A DNA stretch of 64,000 bases, taken from NCBI RefSeq assembly GCF_003449015.1, contig NZ_QRGD01000010.1, positions 62,001 to 126,000 of the forward strand, read 5' to 3'. This DNA comes from Aureibaculum luteum. GTDB taxonomy: Bacteria; Bacteroidota; Bacteroidia; Flavobacteriales; Flavobacteriaceae. Within the stretch, counting starts at the first letter, position 1. The number at the start of each line of letters is the position of its first letter. Position numbers and translations under genes: made by a program. Positions 35,371-44,876 of the stretch are shown in pieces. The notes under the pieces are model-generated. The model ran no database searches. It worked only from the letters and a program-made list of their open reading frames with translations, and was not told the DNA's origin.

Positions 35371-37234
35371 GTTCTTTTTTTAATTTTTCTTTAATTTCTT
35401 TTTCTAATTGTTCTGTTAAAAGTTGCTTATCATATTCTTCTCTAAGACTACCTTCAAACATCTTTTTTTCATATGCTTTAAGGCTAACTTCTCCTTTAAG
35501 ATATTTTTCAATCATCAATGATGCCATAGGCCCTGCCCACCTTGACCCCCAATAACCGTTTTCAACAAAAACGGCAATGGCTATTTTAGGATTGTCTTTT
35601 GGAGCAAAAGCTATAAAAATGGAATGATCTTGACCATGTGGGTTTTCCGCTGTACCTGTTTTTCCGCAAATTTCAATACCATCTACCTTAGAATACCTAG
35701 CCGTGCCTTTCTCAACTACGTCATACATACCCTCTACTACAGGTATAAAATACTTTGGATCAATAGTGGTCTTTTTAGGGTTAATAAACTTATCGATTTG
35801 TATCGGTTTATTATCAATTTTTTTTATGATATGAGGAGTAAAATAATAACCTCTATTTGCGACTGCGGCAGTCATATTAGCCAATTGAATTGGGGTAGTT
35901 AAAATTTCACCTTGCCCAATGGCGTTAGAAATGGTAGTTGAAGCTCCCCAATTAAAAGTAGGATAATATTTATCGTACAGTTTTTCATCAGGTACAACAC
36001 CTCTACGCCCAGTAAACAAATCATTATGTAAAAAATCACCCAATCCAAAACTCTTCACATGCTCACTCCACCTTTTCATGCCTTCTGAAGATGTAGGGTA
36101 TTTTTCAATAATTTTTTTATACGTACTCGCAAAATAGGCATTACAAGACTGATGAATCCCACTGTTTAGATCATTTACAGTTCCAGAAGAACAGTGACAT
36201 TTCATAAAACCTCTTCGTCCATAACGGTATCCATGATAACAAGTAACACGTGACTCAGGTGTAATAACCTCTTCTTGAAGTCCTATTAAAGCAGTTAATA
36301 TTTTAAAAGGAGAACCTGGAGGGTATTCAGCTAACAATGCTCTGTCAAACATAGGTTTTTCATGACTGTCACTATCTAATTTATTGTAATTCTTAGATCG
36401 TTCTCTACCTACTAAAAGATTAGGGTCATAGGTAGGTGCCGAAACTAAAGCCAAAATTTCTCCTGTTGAAGGTTCAATTGCAACAATACCACCTCTTTTA
36501 TTTGCCATAAGGTCTTCGGCATACTTTTGAAGTTTAATGTCAATGGTAATATTAACATCTTTACCTACTATTGCTAACGTATCATACTCGCCTCCTTTGT
36601 AAGGGCCAATTACTTTATTAAAACGATCTTTTTGAATAAATTTCACCCCTTTAACACCTCTTAACGCTTCCTCGTATTCTTTCTCAACACCATTCTTACC
36701 TATTAGCTCTCCTTGTTGATAGTTTTTGTTATTTAAATCAGCAGTTGTCACTTCAGATATATAACCCAACACATTAGCTGCGGACTGTATAGGATATTGT
36801 CTTAAGGATCGTTTTTGAATGTAAAAACCCTTGTATTTGTACATTTTTTCTTGTAAGTAGGCGTAATCGCCTTTTGAAAGTTGAGCTACAAATACCGATG
36901 GTAATCTAGGGGAGTGTTTTTTTGCTTTTTTATATTTTCCTACAAAGTCCTCTTTATCGATTTTTAATAATTTGCAGAACTCCAAGGTATCTAATGGCTT
37001 TACATCACGCGGTACAATCATAACATCATACGACGGTTGGTTGGCTACAATTAAAACACCGTTTCTATCATAAATAAAGCCTCTTTCGGGATAGTCGTAT
37101 TTCGGCGTTACGGCAGAATTATTAAGTGGTGAGCCCTTATACTTAGAATCTAGTACCTGAATATAGAATAACCTGATAATAAATAACAAACCCACCAATA
37201 ATATAGAAAAATATGCAATATATTTTTTCTCCAT
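35351..37234 (-). CDS. mrdA: penicillin-binding protein 2
   Basis: The 627-residue protein has an N-terminal membrane anchor, a PBP dimerisation domain (YPERGFIYDRNGVLIVANQP region) and a transpeptidase domain with the active-site triads S-P-F-K (PPGSPFK), S-C-N (HQSCNAYF) and KTG (CGKTGTAEN). It cross-links peptidoglycan in the elongasome. A Lys/Glu-rich coiled tail ends the protein and overlaps rodA. Length is typical of MrdA. Confidence 0.95.
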   Translation of the reverse strand: MEKKYIAYFSILLVGLLFIIRLFYIQVLDSKYKGSPLNNSAVTPKYDYPERGFIYDRNGVLIVANQPSYDVMIVPRDVKPLDTLEFCKLLKIDKEDFVGKYKKAKKHSPRLPSVFVAQLSKGDYAYLQEKMYKYKGFYIQKRSLRQYPIQSAANVLGYISEVTTADLNNKNYQQGELIGKNGVEKEYEEALRGVKGVKFIQKDRFNKVIGPYKGGEYDTLAIVGKDVNITIDIKLQKYAEDLMANKRGGIVAIEPSTGEILALVSAPTYDPNLLVGRERSKNYNKLDSDSHEKPMFDRALLAEYPPGSPFKILTALIGLQEEVITPESRVTCYHGYRYGRRGFMKCHCSSGTVNDLNSGIHQSCNAYFASTYKKIIEKYPTSSEGMKRWSEHVKSFGLGDFLHNDLFTGRRGVVPDEKLYDKYYPTFNWGASTTISNAIGQGEILTTPIQLANMTAAVANRGYYFTPHIIKKIDNKPIQIDKFINPKKTTIDPKYFIPVVEGMYDVVEKGTARYSKVDGIEICGKTGTAENPHGQDHSIFIAFAPKDNPKIAIAVFVENGYWGSRWAGPMASLMIEKYLKGEVSLKAYEKKMFEGSLREEYDKQLLTEQLEKEIKEKLKKELEEKAE

Positions 37235-37236
37235 TA

Positions 37237-37740
37237 CTATTTGTTTTTATTTAATAATAATAAACTAAATATTATTAAAATAATTGTAAAAATACTTGTT
37301 AAAATTGTTCTGGAAAGAATGGTTAGTATTTCTGCAAATTTAAAATATTCTAAACTAAAGAGTACTAAATGATGTGTTAAAGTTATAATGGCAATAAAGC
37401 TTAACAATTTTAAAAATGGAAGTTTAATAATTTTAAATACGGGAAAGTCTATTTCAGATTTTCTCGTTAAAGCCTTTATTAATGGCAATCTTATATATGC
37501 AATACAGACTGTTGCAGCAGCGTTGACCCCACCAGAATCTAAAAAAAAGTCAATACTCAAGCCTAAGAGGAAGCTTAAAACTAACAATAAACCTCTATCT
37601 TTTTTCAACGGAAAAACAATCACAAATAAAATATATAAAAATGGATTTATATACCCCAAAAAGTTAATGTTGTTTAGTATGATTACTTGAACAAGTATCA
37701 AAACAATAAATAATAAACTATTTTTAACTATTTCGTTCAT
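37237..37740 (-). CDS. mreD: rod-shape-determining protein MreD
   Basis: The 167-residue membrane protein has about five helices (LLFIVLILVQVIILNNI and others) and the expected position between mreC and mrdA, touching mreC by 1 bp and leaving 2 bp to mrdA. MreD is part of the elongasome; sequence is poorly conserved, so context is the main evidence. Confidence 0.88.
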   Translation of the reverse strand: MNEIVKNSLLFIVLILVQVIILNNINFLGYINPFLYILFVIVFPLKKDRGLLLVLSFLLGLSIDFFLDSGGVNAAATVCIAYIRLPLIKALTRKSEIDFPVFKIIKLPFLKLLSFIAIITLTHHLVLFSLEYFKFAEILTILSRTILTSIFTIILIIFSLLLLNKNK

Positions 37741-38564
37741 TAATCTAATCCTTGTAGTAAGTTTTCTATTTCCTCTTTATCATAACTTGTTATAATATTT
37801 ACAGGCCCAATGGCACTCATATCATTAAACAACTTGACATTAACTTCCTTATACGTATTATTCTCTTTATTAAAGTTTAAAATAGTGCCCACTGGAATTC
37901 CTTCAGGAAAAATAGTTGATTTACCTCCAGTAATAATGGTATCTCCAACTTTAATATTTGCCTGAATGGCTATATCTTTTATTTGAAGTACATTATAATC
38001 TTTTCCATTCCAAGCCAATGATCCATAATGAAAACTATTTAATAATTTCACATTGATATTGGAAGTTTCATTTAAAATAGATAAGACCGTAGTGTATTTT
38101 TTTGATGTAGAATTGGTTATTCCAATAACTCCCCTACTGTTTACGACGCCCTGATCAGGTTTAATACCCTGATCCATACCAGCATCAATCATGAGGAAAT
38201 TAAATTTTCTATTGTACTGATTTCTAATTACTTTAGCTGAAGTATAGCTGTATTTTTGAAAATATTTAACTGAATCTACAACCGTAACTAATTTTGAGGT
38301 ACTATCTCTGGGTATTTTTGACAATAGATTTTTCAATCGAACATTTTCTTCGAGAAGTTGCTCGTTATACTCTTTTAAGCTTGTATACTCTTTAAAAGAA
38401 TTAACTTTCTTGTAAACACCTCCAGTTATAGCATTCGCTGAATTTACAAATTTACTATTATGATAAGAATGACTTTGCATTGTAAATGTAAAAGCTATAA
38501 TTTCTAGCAACAAGAAGAGTAAAAAGTACTTGTTTTTTAGTATAAAACTAATTATTTGTTGCAT
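37740..38564 (-). CDS. mreC: rod-shape-determining protein MreC
   Basis: The protein starts best at the ATG complementary to 38562-38564 (MQQIISFILKNKYFLLFLLLE), giving about 274 residues. An upstream start at 38582 lies inside an inserted element and is rejected. It has one N-terminal membrane helix, a coiled coil (about 60-85) and the MreC beta-domain (GVVNSRGVIGITNSTSKKYTTV, shortened). MreC links MreB to PBP2. The start codon lies 9 bp from the MITE-like element. Confidence 0.92.
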   Translation of the reverse strand: MQQIISFILKNKYFLLFLLLEIIAFTFTMQSHSYHNSKFVNSANAITGGVYKKVNSFKEYTSLKEYNEQLLEENVRLKNLLSKIPRDSTSKLVTVVDSVKYFQKYSYTSAKVIRNQYNRKFNFLMIDAGMDQGIKPDQGVVNSRGVIGITNSTSKKYTTVLSILNETSNINVKLLNSFHYGSLAWNGKDYNVLQIKDIAIQANIKVGDTIITGGKSTIFPEGIPVGTILNFNKENNTYKEVNVKLFNDMSAIGPVNIITSYDKEEIENLLQGLD

Positions 38565-38573
38565 ATTATAACA

Positions 38574-38740
38574 TAGTGTCAAGTAAAAGCCAAAACCTAC
38601 GTATAATACAATACGTCTTTTGCACCATCCCTTTGTTAAAAAATAATTTCATAGCTAAGGCTCTGCAATAAAATTTTGCCTAGGTGCGGCATAAAACCTG
38701 CGGTTGCCATATGTGTCATTTCAGCTTTTACTTGACACTA
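38574..38740. mobile_element. MITE-like element between mreB and mreC
   Basis: A 167-bp segment bounded by perfect 17-bp inverted repeats, TAGTGTCAAGTAAAAGC (38574-38590) and its complement (38724-38740). It is flanked on both sides by the 4-bp direct repeat AACA (38570-38573 and 38741-38744), as a target duplication. It encodes no protein. Without the element and one copy of the repeat, the mreB-mreC gap would be about 12 bp, the usual operon spacing. It looks like a non-autonomous transposon derivative. Confidence 0.65.
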
Positions 38741-38747
38741 AACATTA

Positions 38748-39779
38748 CTATTTCATCAATACCATTTGGTATTTCTCTAAGTCTTTCAACGCAATACCAG
38801 TACCTCTAACTACAGCTCTCAAAGGGTCTTCTGCAACATATACAGGCAAATCTGTTTTACGTGATAGTCTTTTGTCTAAGCCTCTTAGCATAGAACCACC
38901 ACCCGCTAAATAAATACCAGTATTATAAATATCAGCTGCCAATTCTGGTGGCGTCTGAGATAAAGTTTCCATTACTGCATCTTCAATTCTAAGAATAGAT
39001 TTATCTAATGCTTTGGCAATTTCTCTATATGATATTTTTATTTGTTTTGGTTTTCCGCTCAATAAATCTCTACCCTGAACTAAAATATCTTCTGGTGGAT
39101 TATCTAATTCTTCCGTAGCAGCTCCAACAACAATTTTGATGTTTTCAGCAGTAGCTTCACCAACATACAAGTTATGTTGTGTACGCATGTAATATGCTAT
39201 ATCATTGGTAAATACATCACCCGCAACTTTTATTGATTTATCACAAACAATACCTCCTAAAGCAATTACTGCAATTTCAGTAGTACCACCACCTATATCA
39301 ATAATCATATTTCCTTTAGGCTGCATAATATCTATCCCAATACCAACTGCAGCTGCCATTGGTTCATGAATTAGATAAATATCCTTAGCATTCATATGTT
39401 CGGCTGAATCTCTAACTGCCCTCTTTTCAACTTCTGTTATACCCGATGGGATACATATTACCATGCGTAGTGATGGAGGAAAGAAAAAACGTTTTTTAAT
39501 TGAAGGAATTTGCTTTATAAATTCCTTTATCATTTGTTCTGAAGCTTCAAAATCAGCTATTACACCGTCTTTTAAGGGTCGGATAGTTTTAATATTCTCA
39601 TGCGTTTTACCTTGCATAAGATTGGCTTTTTTGCCAATAGCAATAATTTTGCCAGTAGTTCTATCCTTTGCTACAATTGACGGGCTATCAATAACCACTT
39701 TACCATTATGAATGATAAGCGTATTGGCAGTTCCTAAATCAATCGCAACATCTTCAGTCAGGAAGTCAAAAAATCCCAT
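38748..39779 (-). CDS. mreB: actin-like rod-shape protein MreB
   Basis: The 343-residue protein is full-length MreB: AIDLGTANTLI (phosphate 1), the connect and adenosine motifs including IDIGGGTTEIAVIALGG, and YLAGGGSMLRGLD near the end. It polymerises along the membrane and guides cell-wall synthesis. It is the first gene of the shape cluster on the minus strand. TAACTTTG (complement of 39820-39827), 40 bp upstream of the start, fits a -7 promoter box. Confidence 0.97.
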   Translation of the reverse strand: MGFFDFLTEDVAIDLGTANTLIIHNGKVVIDSPSIVAKDRTTGKIIAIGKKANLMQGKTHENIKTIRPLKDGVIADFEASEQMIKEFIKQIPSIKKRFFFPPSLRMVICIPSGITEVEKRAVRDSAEHMNAKDIYLIHEPMAAAVGIGIDIMQPKGNMIIDIGGGTTEIAVIALGGIVCDKSIKVAGDVFTNDIAYYMRTQHNLYVGEATAENIKIVVGAATEELDNPPEDILVQGRDLLSGKPKQIKISYREIAKALDKSILRIEDAVMETLSQTPPELAADIYNTGIYLAGGGSMLRGLDKRLSRKTDLPVYVAEDPLRAVVRGTGIALKDLEKYQMVLMK

Positions 39780-40095
39780 AGAGTTATTTAGTTTGGATTA
39801 TTTAATTTTTGCGAATTGCCAAAGTTAATAAAATTAAAGGAATGTAAACGAAAGTTCGCCCCAAATTTAAATAAAAACTTTCTTCAAAGCCTCAAAGCTT
39901 AAAACGGGGTCATAAAGGAAGGCATCTCATTTAAGTAAACCATAGATCAAATCTTAATTATTTAATTTTTAATAGAACCAAATTAACCTAGTTTATGGAA
40001 TTAAAAAACCTATTTTACTAATAATTAAAAGTTTAGTTATCAGTAAAATAGGTAATTAATCAAACCGAAAAATTCTATCAACTAAATATTTTTCG
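39780..40095. other. gap between mreB and purH
   Basis: 316 bp upstream of mreB and downstream of purH. It holds the probable mreB promoter (-7 box near 39820-39827, minus strand) and the purH terminator at 40008-40053. No gene or RNA is supported. Confidence 0.6.
40008..40053 (-). terminator. terminator after purH
   Basis: Perfect 12-bp inverted repeat ACCTATTTTACT (40008-40019) and AGTAAAATAGGT (40042-40053), about 43 bp past the purH stop on the minus strand. Confidence 0.65.
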
Positions 40096-41628
40096 TTAGT
40101 GTTTGAAATGTCTAGTTCCTGTAAATACCATCGGCATACTTTGACTATTACAATAATCTATAGATAATTTATCTTTTATTGATCCTCCTGGCTGAATAAC
40201 AGCATTTATTCCCGCATTTTTAGCAATTTCTACGCAATCAGGGAAAGGAAAAAACGCATCACTCGCCATCACAGCATTATTCAAATCAAATTCAAAATGT
40301 TTTGCTTTTACAATGGCCTGATTCAAAGCATCAACCCTAGAGGTTTGTCCTGTACCACTCGCAAAAAGCTGTTTGTTTTTCACTAAAACGATAGTATTTG
40401 ATTTGGTATGTTTACAAATTTTAGAAGCAAAAATTAAATCATCAATTTCTTGCTCAGAAGGGTTAGCAACTGTTACCACTTCTAAATCTTCAGTTGAATC
40501 TGTCTTATTATTTCTATCTTGAACTAAAACTCCATTTAAGCATGTTCTTACCGAAGTTTTAGATAGTTCTACATCTTTTAAAATAAGAAGTATTCTATTT
40601 TTTTTACCCTTTAAAATTGCTAAAGCTTCATCACTAAAAGAAGGAGCAATAACCACTTCACAAAACAAACTATGAATTTGTTCCGCTGTTGCTTTGTCTA
40701 TTTCCATATTAGCAATTAAAACTCCACCAAAAGCAGAAACAGGATCGCCAGCTAAGGCATCTCTATAAGCTTCTGAAAGGGTATCGCGTTGTGCAAAACC
40801 ACATGCATTATTATGTTTTAAAATGGCAAAAGTTGGAGCTTCATTTTTGAATTCATTCATTAAATTAACAGCTGCATCAACATCTAACAAGTTATTATAA
40901 CTCAACTCTTTTCCATGTAATTTCGTAAACATGGCATCAAAATCTCCAAAGAAAAAACCTTTTTGATGCGGGTTTTCTCCATAACGTAACACCTGACCGT
41001 TGGTTTCACTAATCTTAAGAACTACCTCTTCTTCATTTGCATTAAAATAATTAAAAATAGCAGTATCGTAATGTGAAGAAACATTAAAAGACTTACCGGC
41101 AAAGCTCTTACGTTGTTCAATCGTTGTTTCACCGTTTTGAGATGATATAATTTCTAAAAATTCATCATATTGCTCCATTGAAGAAACACAAATTACATCT
41201 TTAAAGTTCTTGGCTGCGGCTCTAATCAAAGAAATACCACCAATATCAATTTTTTCTATAATCTCTTGTTCAGGAGCTCCAGAAACAACTGTTTTTTCAA
41301 ATGGGTATAAATCTACAATTACAATATCCAATTCAGGAATTTCAAACTCTGCTAATTGAGCAACGTCACTCTCATTTTCACGTCGAGACAATATGCCTCC
41401 AAAAACTTTAGGGTGTAATGTTTTAACTCGACCACCTAAAATGGAAGGATATGAAGTCAAATCCTCTACGGGTTCAACTTGAATACCCAATTCGTTGATG
41501 AATTTCTCAGTACCGCCTGTTGAATAAATAGTTATACCTAATTCATTTAACTTCTGAACTATAGGCTCTAATCCATCTTTATGAAATACTGATATTAATG
41601 CTGATTTTGCTTTTTTTGAAGAACTCAT
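40096..41628 (-). CDS. purH: bifunctional AICAR transformylase/IMP cyclohydrolase
   Basis: The 510-residue protein has an N-terminal MGS-like IMP cyclohydrolase domain (ALISVFHKDGLEPIVQKL, STGGTEKFI, GGRVKTLHPK) and a C-terminal transformylase domain (LRYGENPHQKG, ILKHNNACGFA, VIQPGGSIKD). It catalyses the last two steps of IMP synthesis in the cytoplasm. It is followed by a terminator and is not in a pur operon here. Length is normal. Confidence 0.96.
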   Translation of the reverse strand: MSSSKKAKSALISVFHKDGLEPIVQKLNELGITIYSTGGTEKFINELGIQVEPVEDLTSYPSILGGRVKTLHPKVFGGILSRRENESDVAQLAEFEIPELDIVIVDLYPFEKTVVSGAPEQEIIEKIDIGGISLIRAAAKNFKDVICVSSMEQYDEFLEIISSQNGETTIEQRKSFAGKSFNVSSHYDTAIFNYFNANEEEVVLKISETNGQVLRYGENPHQKGFFFGDFDAMFTKLHGKELSYNNLLDVDAAVNLMNEFKNEAPTFAILKHNNACGFAQRDTLSEAYRDALAGDPVSAFGGVLIANMEIDKATAEQIHSLFCEVVIAPSFSDEALAILKGKKNRILLILKDVELSKTSVRTCLNGVLVQDRNNKTDSTEDLEVVTVANPSEQEIDDLIFASKICKHTKSNTIVLVKNKQLFASGTGQTSRVDALNQAIVKAKHFEFDLNNAVMASDAFFPFPDCVEIAKNAGINAVIQPGGSIKDKLSIDYCNSQSMPMVFTGTRHFKH

Positions 41629-41875
41629 TTTTTCCTGTTATAATTTTCCCCAAAGCTACTAAAACACAATTGCTTCTGCACCAAAAAATTTTGGTGATTT
41701 ATTAACAGGTGTTAATAGTTTTTTATGAAGTATAAAAATGCATTGATTTTGATGATTTCAAATTATAGATAAATCACTAAAAACAGAAGTCTACCAACAA
41801 AAAACATTATCAATACTGAATTAGTTCTATTGATATGAACGCCTATTCATTTTACACTCATTACATCGATAAAAC

Positions 41876-42325
41876 TTATAATTTACTTACACAGTCACAA
41901 ACAAACTCCAACAACTCCTCATCGTCTTTAGTAAACGGATTTGCAACATGCGAGTCAATATCAATTTGACCAATATTTTTACCATTTATAAAAATTGGAA
42001 TTACAATTTCTGATTTTACTTTAAATCCACAAGAGATGTAATTATCTTGTTCAGCAACATCTTGTACCACAAAGTTTTTATTGCTTACTGCAACTTGCCC
42101 ACAAATCCCTTTCCCAAAAGGAATAATGGTATGCTCCGTTGGTTCACCAGCATATTGAGCTAATTTCAATTCCTCTTTATCACCATTCTTAAAGTAGAAA
42201 CCAACCCAATCATAATAACTAATAGTTTCCTTTAAAAAATCACAAATTCTTTGTAGCTTATTTCCGTATGCTAGATTGCTATTTGAAATATCTTCAATAT
42301 TCTGTTTCAAAGTTTTTATATCCAT
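41876..42325 (-). CDS. GAF-domain protein, free methionine sulfoxide reductase-like
   Basis: About 149 residues from the ATG at 42325 (MDIKTLKQNIED). The longer start at 42352 would overlap the divergent exosortase promoter. It is a single GAF domain with DWVGFYF, PFGKGICGQ and IGQIDIDS, the pattern of fRMsr, which reduces free Met-R-sulfoxide. Of the three enzyme cysteines, those in GICG and ISCG are present, while the first (IAC in the E. coli enzyme) is replaced in GEPTEHT. Activity by the two-cysteine route is possible but not certain. Confidence 0.82.
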   Translation of the reverse strand: MDIKTLKQNIEDISNSNLAYGNKLQRICDFLKETISYYDWVGFYFKNGDKEELKLAQYAGEPTEHTIIPFGKGICGQVAVSNKNFVVQDVAEQDNYISCGFKVKSEIVIPIFINGKNIGQIDIDSHVANPFTKDDEELLEFVCDCVSKL

Positions 42326-42334
42326 AAGATTAAT

Positions 42335-42342
42335 TATATTTG
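42335..42342 (+). promoter_or_regulatory. candidate -7 element of xrtF
   Basis: TATATTTG matches TAnnTTTG and lies in the short gap between the divergent GAF and exosortase genes. A transcript starting about 5-7 bp further on would exclude the TTG at 42340 and favour the TTG at 42370 as the XrtF start. Confidence 0.5.
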
Positions 42343-42369
42343 ACTGACGCAAAAATAACCCACTTTAGT

Positions 42370-42918
42370 TTGAAAAAAAGAAAAACAATTATAAGATTTT
42401 TAATAAAGTTTTTTGTTACTTATTTTTTATTGGTAGGTATTTATTCTATTTATCTAAATCAAACGCAACAAAAAGGAGATGTTTTTTCTTGCTCACCTAT
42501 AACAAAAACGGTTGCTAAACATGCTCAACAATTTGGTGAATTTTTTGGTTACCCGGTCCATATAGAACAACATGAGTCAGAATTATCGATGAAGTTTTTT
42601 ATAGGAGATGCCTATGTTGCTAGAGTGGTAGAAGGTTGTAATGCCATAAGTGTAATCATTCTCTTCTTAACTTTTATTATAGCATTTTCAGGTAGCTTAA
42701 AAGCTACAATTATTTACGCTATTGTTGGGATTTTCTTTTTATATATAGTTAATGTAGCTCGGGTTTTTATCTTAAGTTTGTTAATGTATAAATATCCTGA
42801 GTATCAAGATATATTGCATAACCTATTGTTTCCAGCTATTATTTATGGTGCTGTATTTTTACTGTGGATCATTTGGGTAAAACGTTTTTCTTATTTAAAA
42901 AAGTCTAAGAATGAATAG
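42370..42918 (+). CDS. xrtF: exosortase family protein XrtF
   Basis: About 182 residues from a TTG at 42370 (KKRKTIIRFL follows). There is no ATG before the core of the protein, and the alternative TTG at 42340 falls in the probable promoter. The protein has about six membrane helices and the exosortase catalytic set: Cys in VVEGCNAISV, Arg in VNVARVF and His in ILHNLLFP. Exosortases cleave C-terminal sorting signals of exported proteins. The next gene is its standard partner. No protein with an obvious C-terminal sorting signal is in this window. Confidence 0.9.
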   Translation: MKKRKTIIRFLIKFFVTYFLLVGIYSIYLNQTQQKGDVFSCSPITKTVAKHAQQFGEFFGYPVHIEQHESELSMKFFIGDAYVARVVEGCNAISVIILFLTFIIAFSGSLKATIIYAIVGIFFLYIVNVARVFILSLLMYKYPEYQDILHNLLFPAIIYGAVFLLWIIWVKRFSYLKKSKNE

Positions 42919-43357
42919 AGCTGTTAAATACATTCTTGTTTTTTTACTTTTTACAATGCTCGTTTTAGTAAGAGCATTTCAAAAGCATTTGTTCTACGAC
43001 CCCTTTATTCATTATTTTGCTAGTGACTTCTTAGCCAAACCGATACCAGAATACGACACTGTTAAATTATTTACAAGTCTATTTATGAGATACCTCATAA
43101 ACACATTAATTTCTCTAGCAATTATTTATGTTATTTTTCGCAAAAAAGGATTAGTCAAATTTTCTATAAAATTTTATATAGCCGCATTTATTTTCTTAGG
43201 AACTTTTTATTTTATTCTACTTAAAATGGAAATGTTAGATGGCTATTTACTTACTTTTTATGTTAGACGGTTTTTAGTTCACCCTATTTTTGTTCTCATT
43301 CTTGTACCTGCATTTTATTATCAGCAAAAACTCGTTAGACAATCTAAAAAAATGTAA
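42911..43357 (+). CDS. exosortase F system-associated membrane protein
   Basis: The 148-residue protein overlaps xrtF by 8 bp and has four membrane helices, starting MNRAVKYILVFLLFTMLVLVR, with FYDPFIHYF near residue 30. This fits the small protein always found with XrtF. Its function is not established; the tight overlap indicates co-translation. Confidence 0.87.
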   Translation: MNRAVKYILVFLLFTMLVLVRAFQKHLFYDPFIHYFASDFLAKPIPEYDTVKLFTSLFMRYLINTLISLAIIYVIFRKKGLVKFSIKFYIAAFIFLGTFYFILLKMEMLDGYLLTFYVRRFLVHPIFVLILVPAFYYQQKLVRQSKKM

Positions 43358-43406
43358 TTTTAACGTTTAGTTTCCGACTAACAAAACTCATTAAATTTAT
43401 TCCAAA

Positions 43407-44693
43407 ATGACGGAATCAAAAGCGGTTTATATTCCTCCTTGTAAACATCCTAGAATTGTAATAATTGGTGCTGGTTTTGCCGGTATTCATTTAGCAAAAG
43501 CATTAAAAAATAAGCCCTTCCAAATAGTACTTATCGATAAAAACAACTTTCATCAATTTCAGCCTTTGTTGTATCAAGTAGCAACCAGTGGTTTGGAACC
43601 AGATTCAATTGTTTTTCCAATTCGTAAAATTTTTAGAAATTATAAGCACTTTGTTTTTAGAATGACTGATGTGCTTAACATTAATTCCAAAAATAAAAGT
43701 ATAACCACGGATATAGGGATTATAAATTACGATCATTTAGTATTAGCTTCTGGTAGTACTAATAATTTTTATGGTTTAAAAGATGTTGAATCGAATAGTA
43801 TTGGACTTAAAACCATACAAGAATCTTTAGATATTCGAAGTAATATTTTACAAAATATAGAAAAAGCAAATCAATCTAACGACGACGAAACAAGAAAGCT
43901 AAATACCGCTATTGTTATCATTGGTGCTGGTCCAGCTGGTGTAGAAACTGCAGGTGCTTTTGCCGAATTTAAAAAATTTATTTACCCTAAAGATTATCCT
44001 GAGTTACGTAATTTTCCATTGCAAATTCATGTTGTAGAGGCCGGTAAAAGAGTACTTTCTGCAATGAGTGACAAATCTTCTAAAGACTCTTTAAAAGATT
44101 TACAAAAAATGCAAGTGAATGTGCATTTAGATACGGCCATTAAATCATATGATGGTAAAACCGTTCAATTATCTTCTGGTGAAACCATACTGTCATCCAA
44201 TTTAATTTGGACTGCTGGTGTAAAAGGACAATTCCCTGACGGTATTGATTCGGAAATTATCACACCAGGTAACCGTATTGAAGTTGACTTATTTAACAAA
44301 GTTAAAGGCCATGATTCTATTTTTGCGATTGGTGATGTTGCCGCAATGCAAACGGAAGATTATCCTAGAGGGCATCCTATGGTTGCTCCTACTGCCATTC
44401 AACAAGGTCAACATTTGGCTAAGAATTTACAATTAGAAGAGGGGAATTGGAAGCCTTTCAACTATTTAGATAAAGGGTCGTTAGCTACTATCGGAAAAAG
44501 AAAAGCAGTAGCCGATTTTGGAAAATTACACTTTCGTGGAAAATTTGCTTGGTTTATATGGTCAACGGTCCATTTAATTTCTATCAGTGGATTTAAAAAT
44601 AAACTTCGTGTAGGTTTAAATTGGGTAAATAATTATGTATCCTATGATAAAGGAAATCGGTTGATTATAAGAAAGTATAAGCCGAAATCTTAA
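43407..44693 (+). CDS. ndh: type II NADH dehydrogenase (NAD(P)/FAD oxidoreductase)
   Basis: The 428-residue flavoprotein has two dinucleotide-binding folds: FAD at VIIGAGFAGIHLAKAL (about 20-35) and NADH at VIIGAGPAGVETAGAF (about 170-185), plus the DVAAMQ motif near 310 and a hydrophobic C-terminal region (AWFIWSTVHLISISGF) for membrane attachment. It fits NDH-2, which transfers electrons from NADH to menaquinone without proton pumping. Other members of the family include sulfide:quinone reductases, but the SQR-specific cysteines are not evident. Confidence 0.88.
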   Translation: MTESKAVYIPPCKHPRIVIIGAGFAGIHLAKALKNKPFQIVLIDKNNFHQFQPLLYQVATSGLEPDSIVFPIRKIFRNYKHFVFRMTDVLNINSKNKSITTDIGIINYDHLVLASGSTNNFYGLKDVESNSIGLKTIQESLDIRSNILQNIEKANQSNDDETRKLNTAIVIIGAGPAGVETAGAFAEFKKFIYPKDYPELRNFPLQIHVVEAGKRVLSAMSDKSSKDSLKDLQKMQVNVHLDTAIKSYDGKTVQLSSGETILSSNLIWTAGVKGQFPDGIDSEIITPGNRIEVDLFNKVKGHDSIFAIGDVAAMQTEDYPRGHPMVAPTAIQQGQHLAKNLQLEEGNWKPFNYLDKGSLATIGKRKAVADFGKLHFRGKFAWFIWSTVHLISISGFKNKLRVGLNWVNNYVSYDKGNRLIIRKYKPKS

Positions 44694-44876
44694 ATTCACT
44701 TTACAATTATTACAATATAAATCCGTTATTTAATATTAACATTTATTTCAAACATTAACTGTTTAGATTTTATACTTTTGCATTTCAACTGCGAAGTAAG
44801 GGCATTTGATTTAAAATGGAAAGTACCCATCTATTTGAAATATTTTAATTCATAGATTTGGTTCTAAATTACTAAA

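Noticed and set aside
38564-38582. Upstream start of mreC
   Set aside because: It lies inside the inserted MITE-like element and adds six residues ahead of a normal N-terminus.
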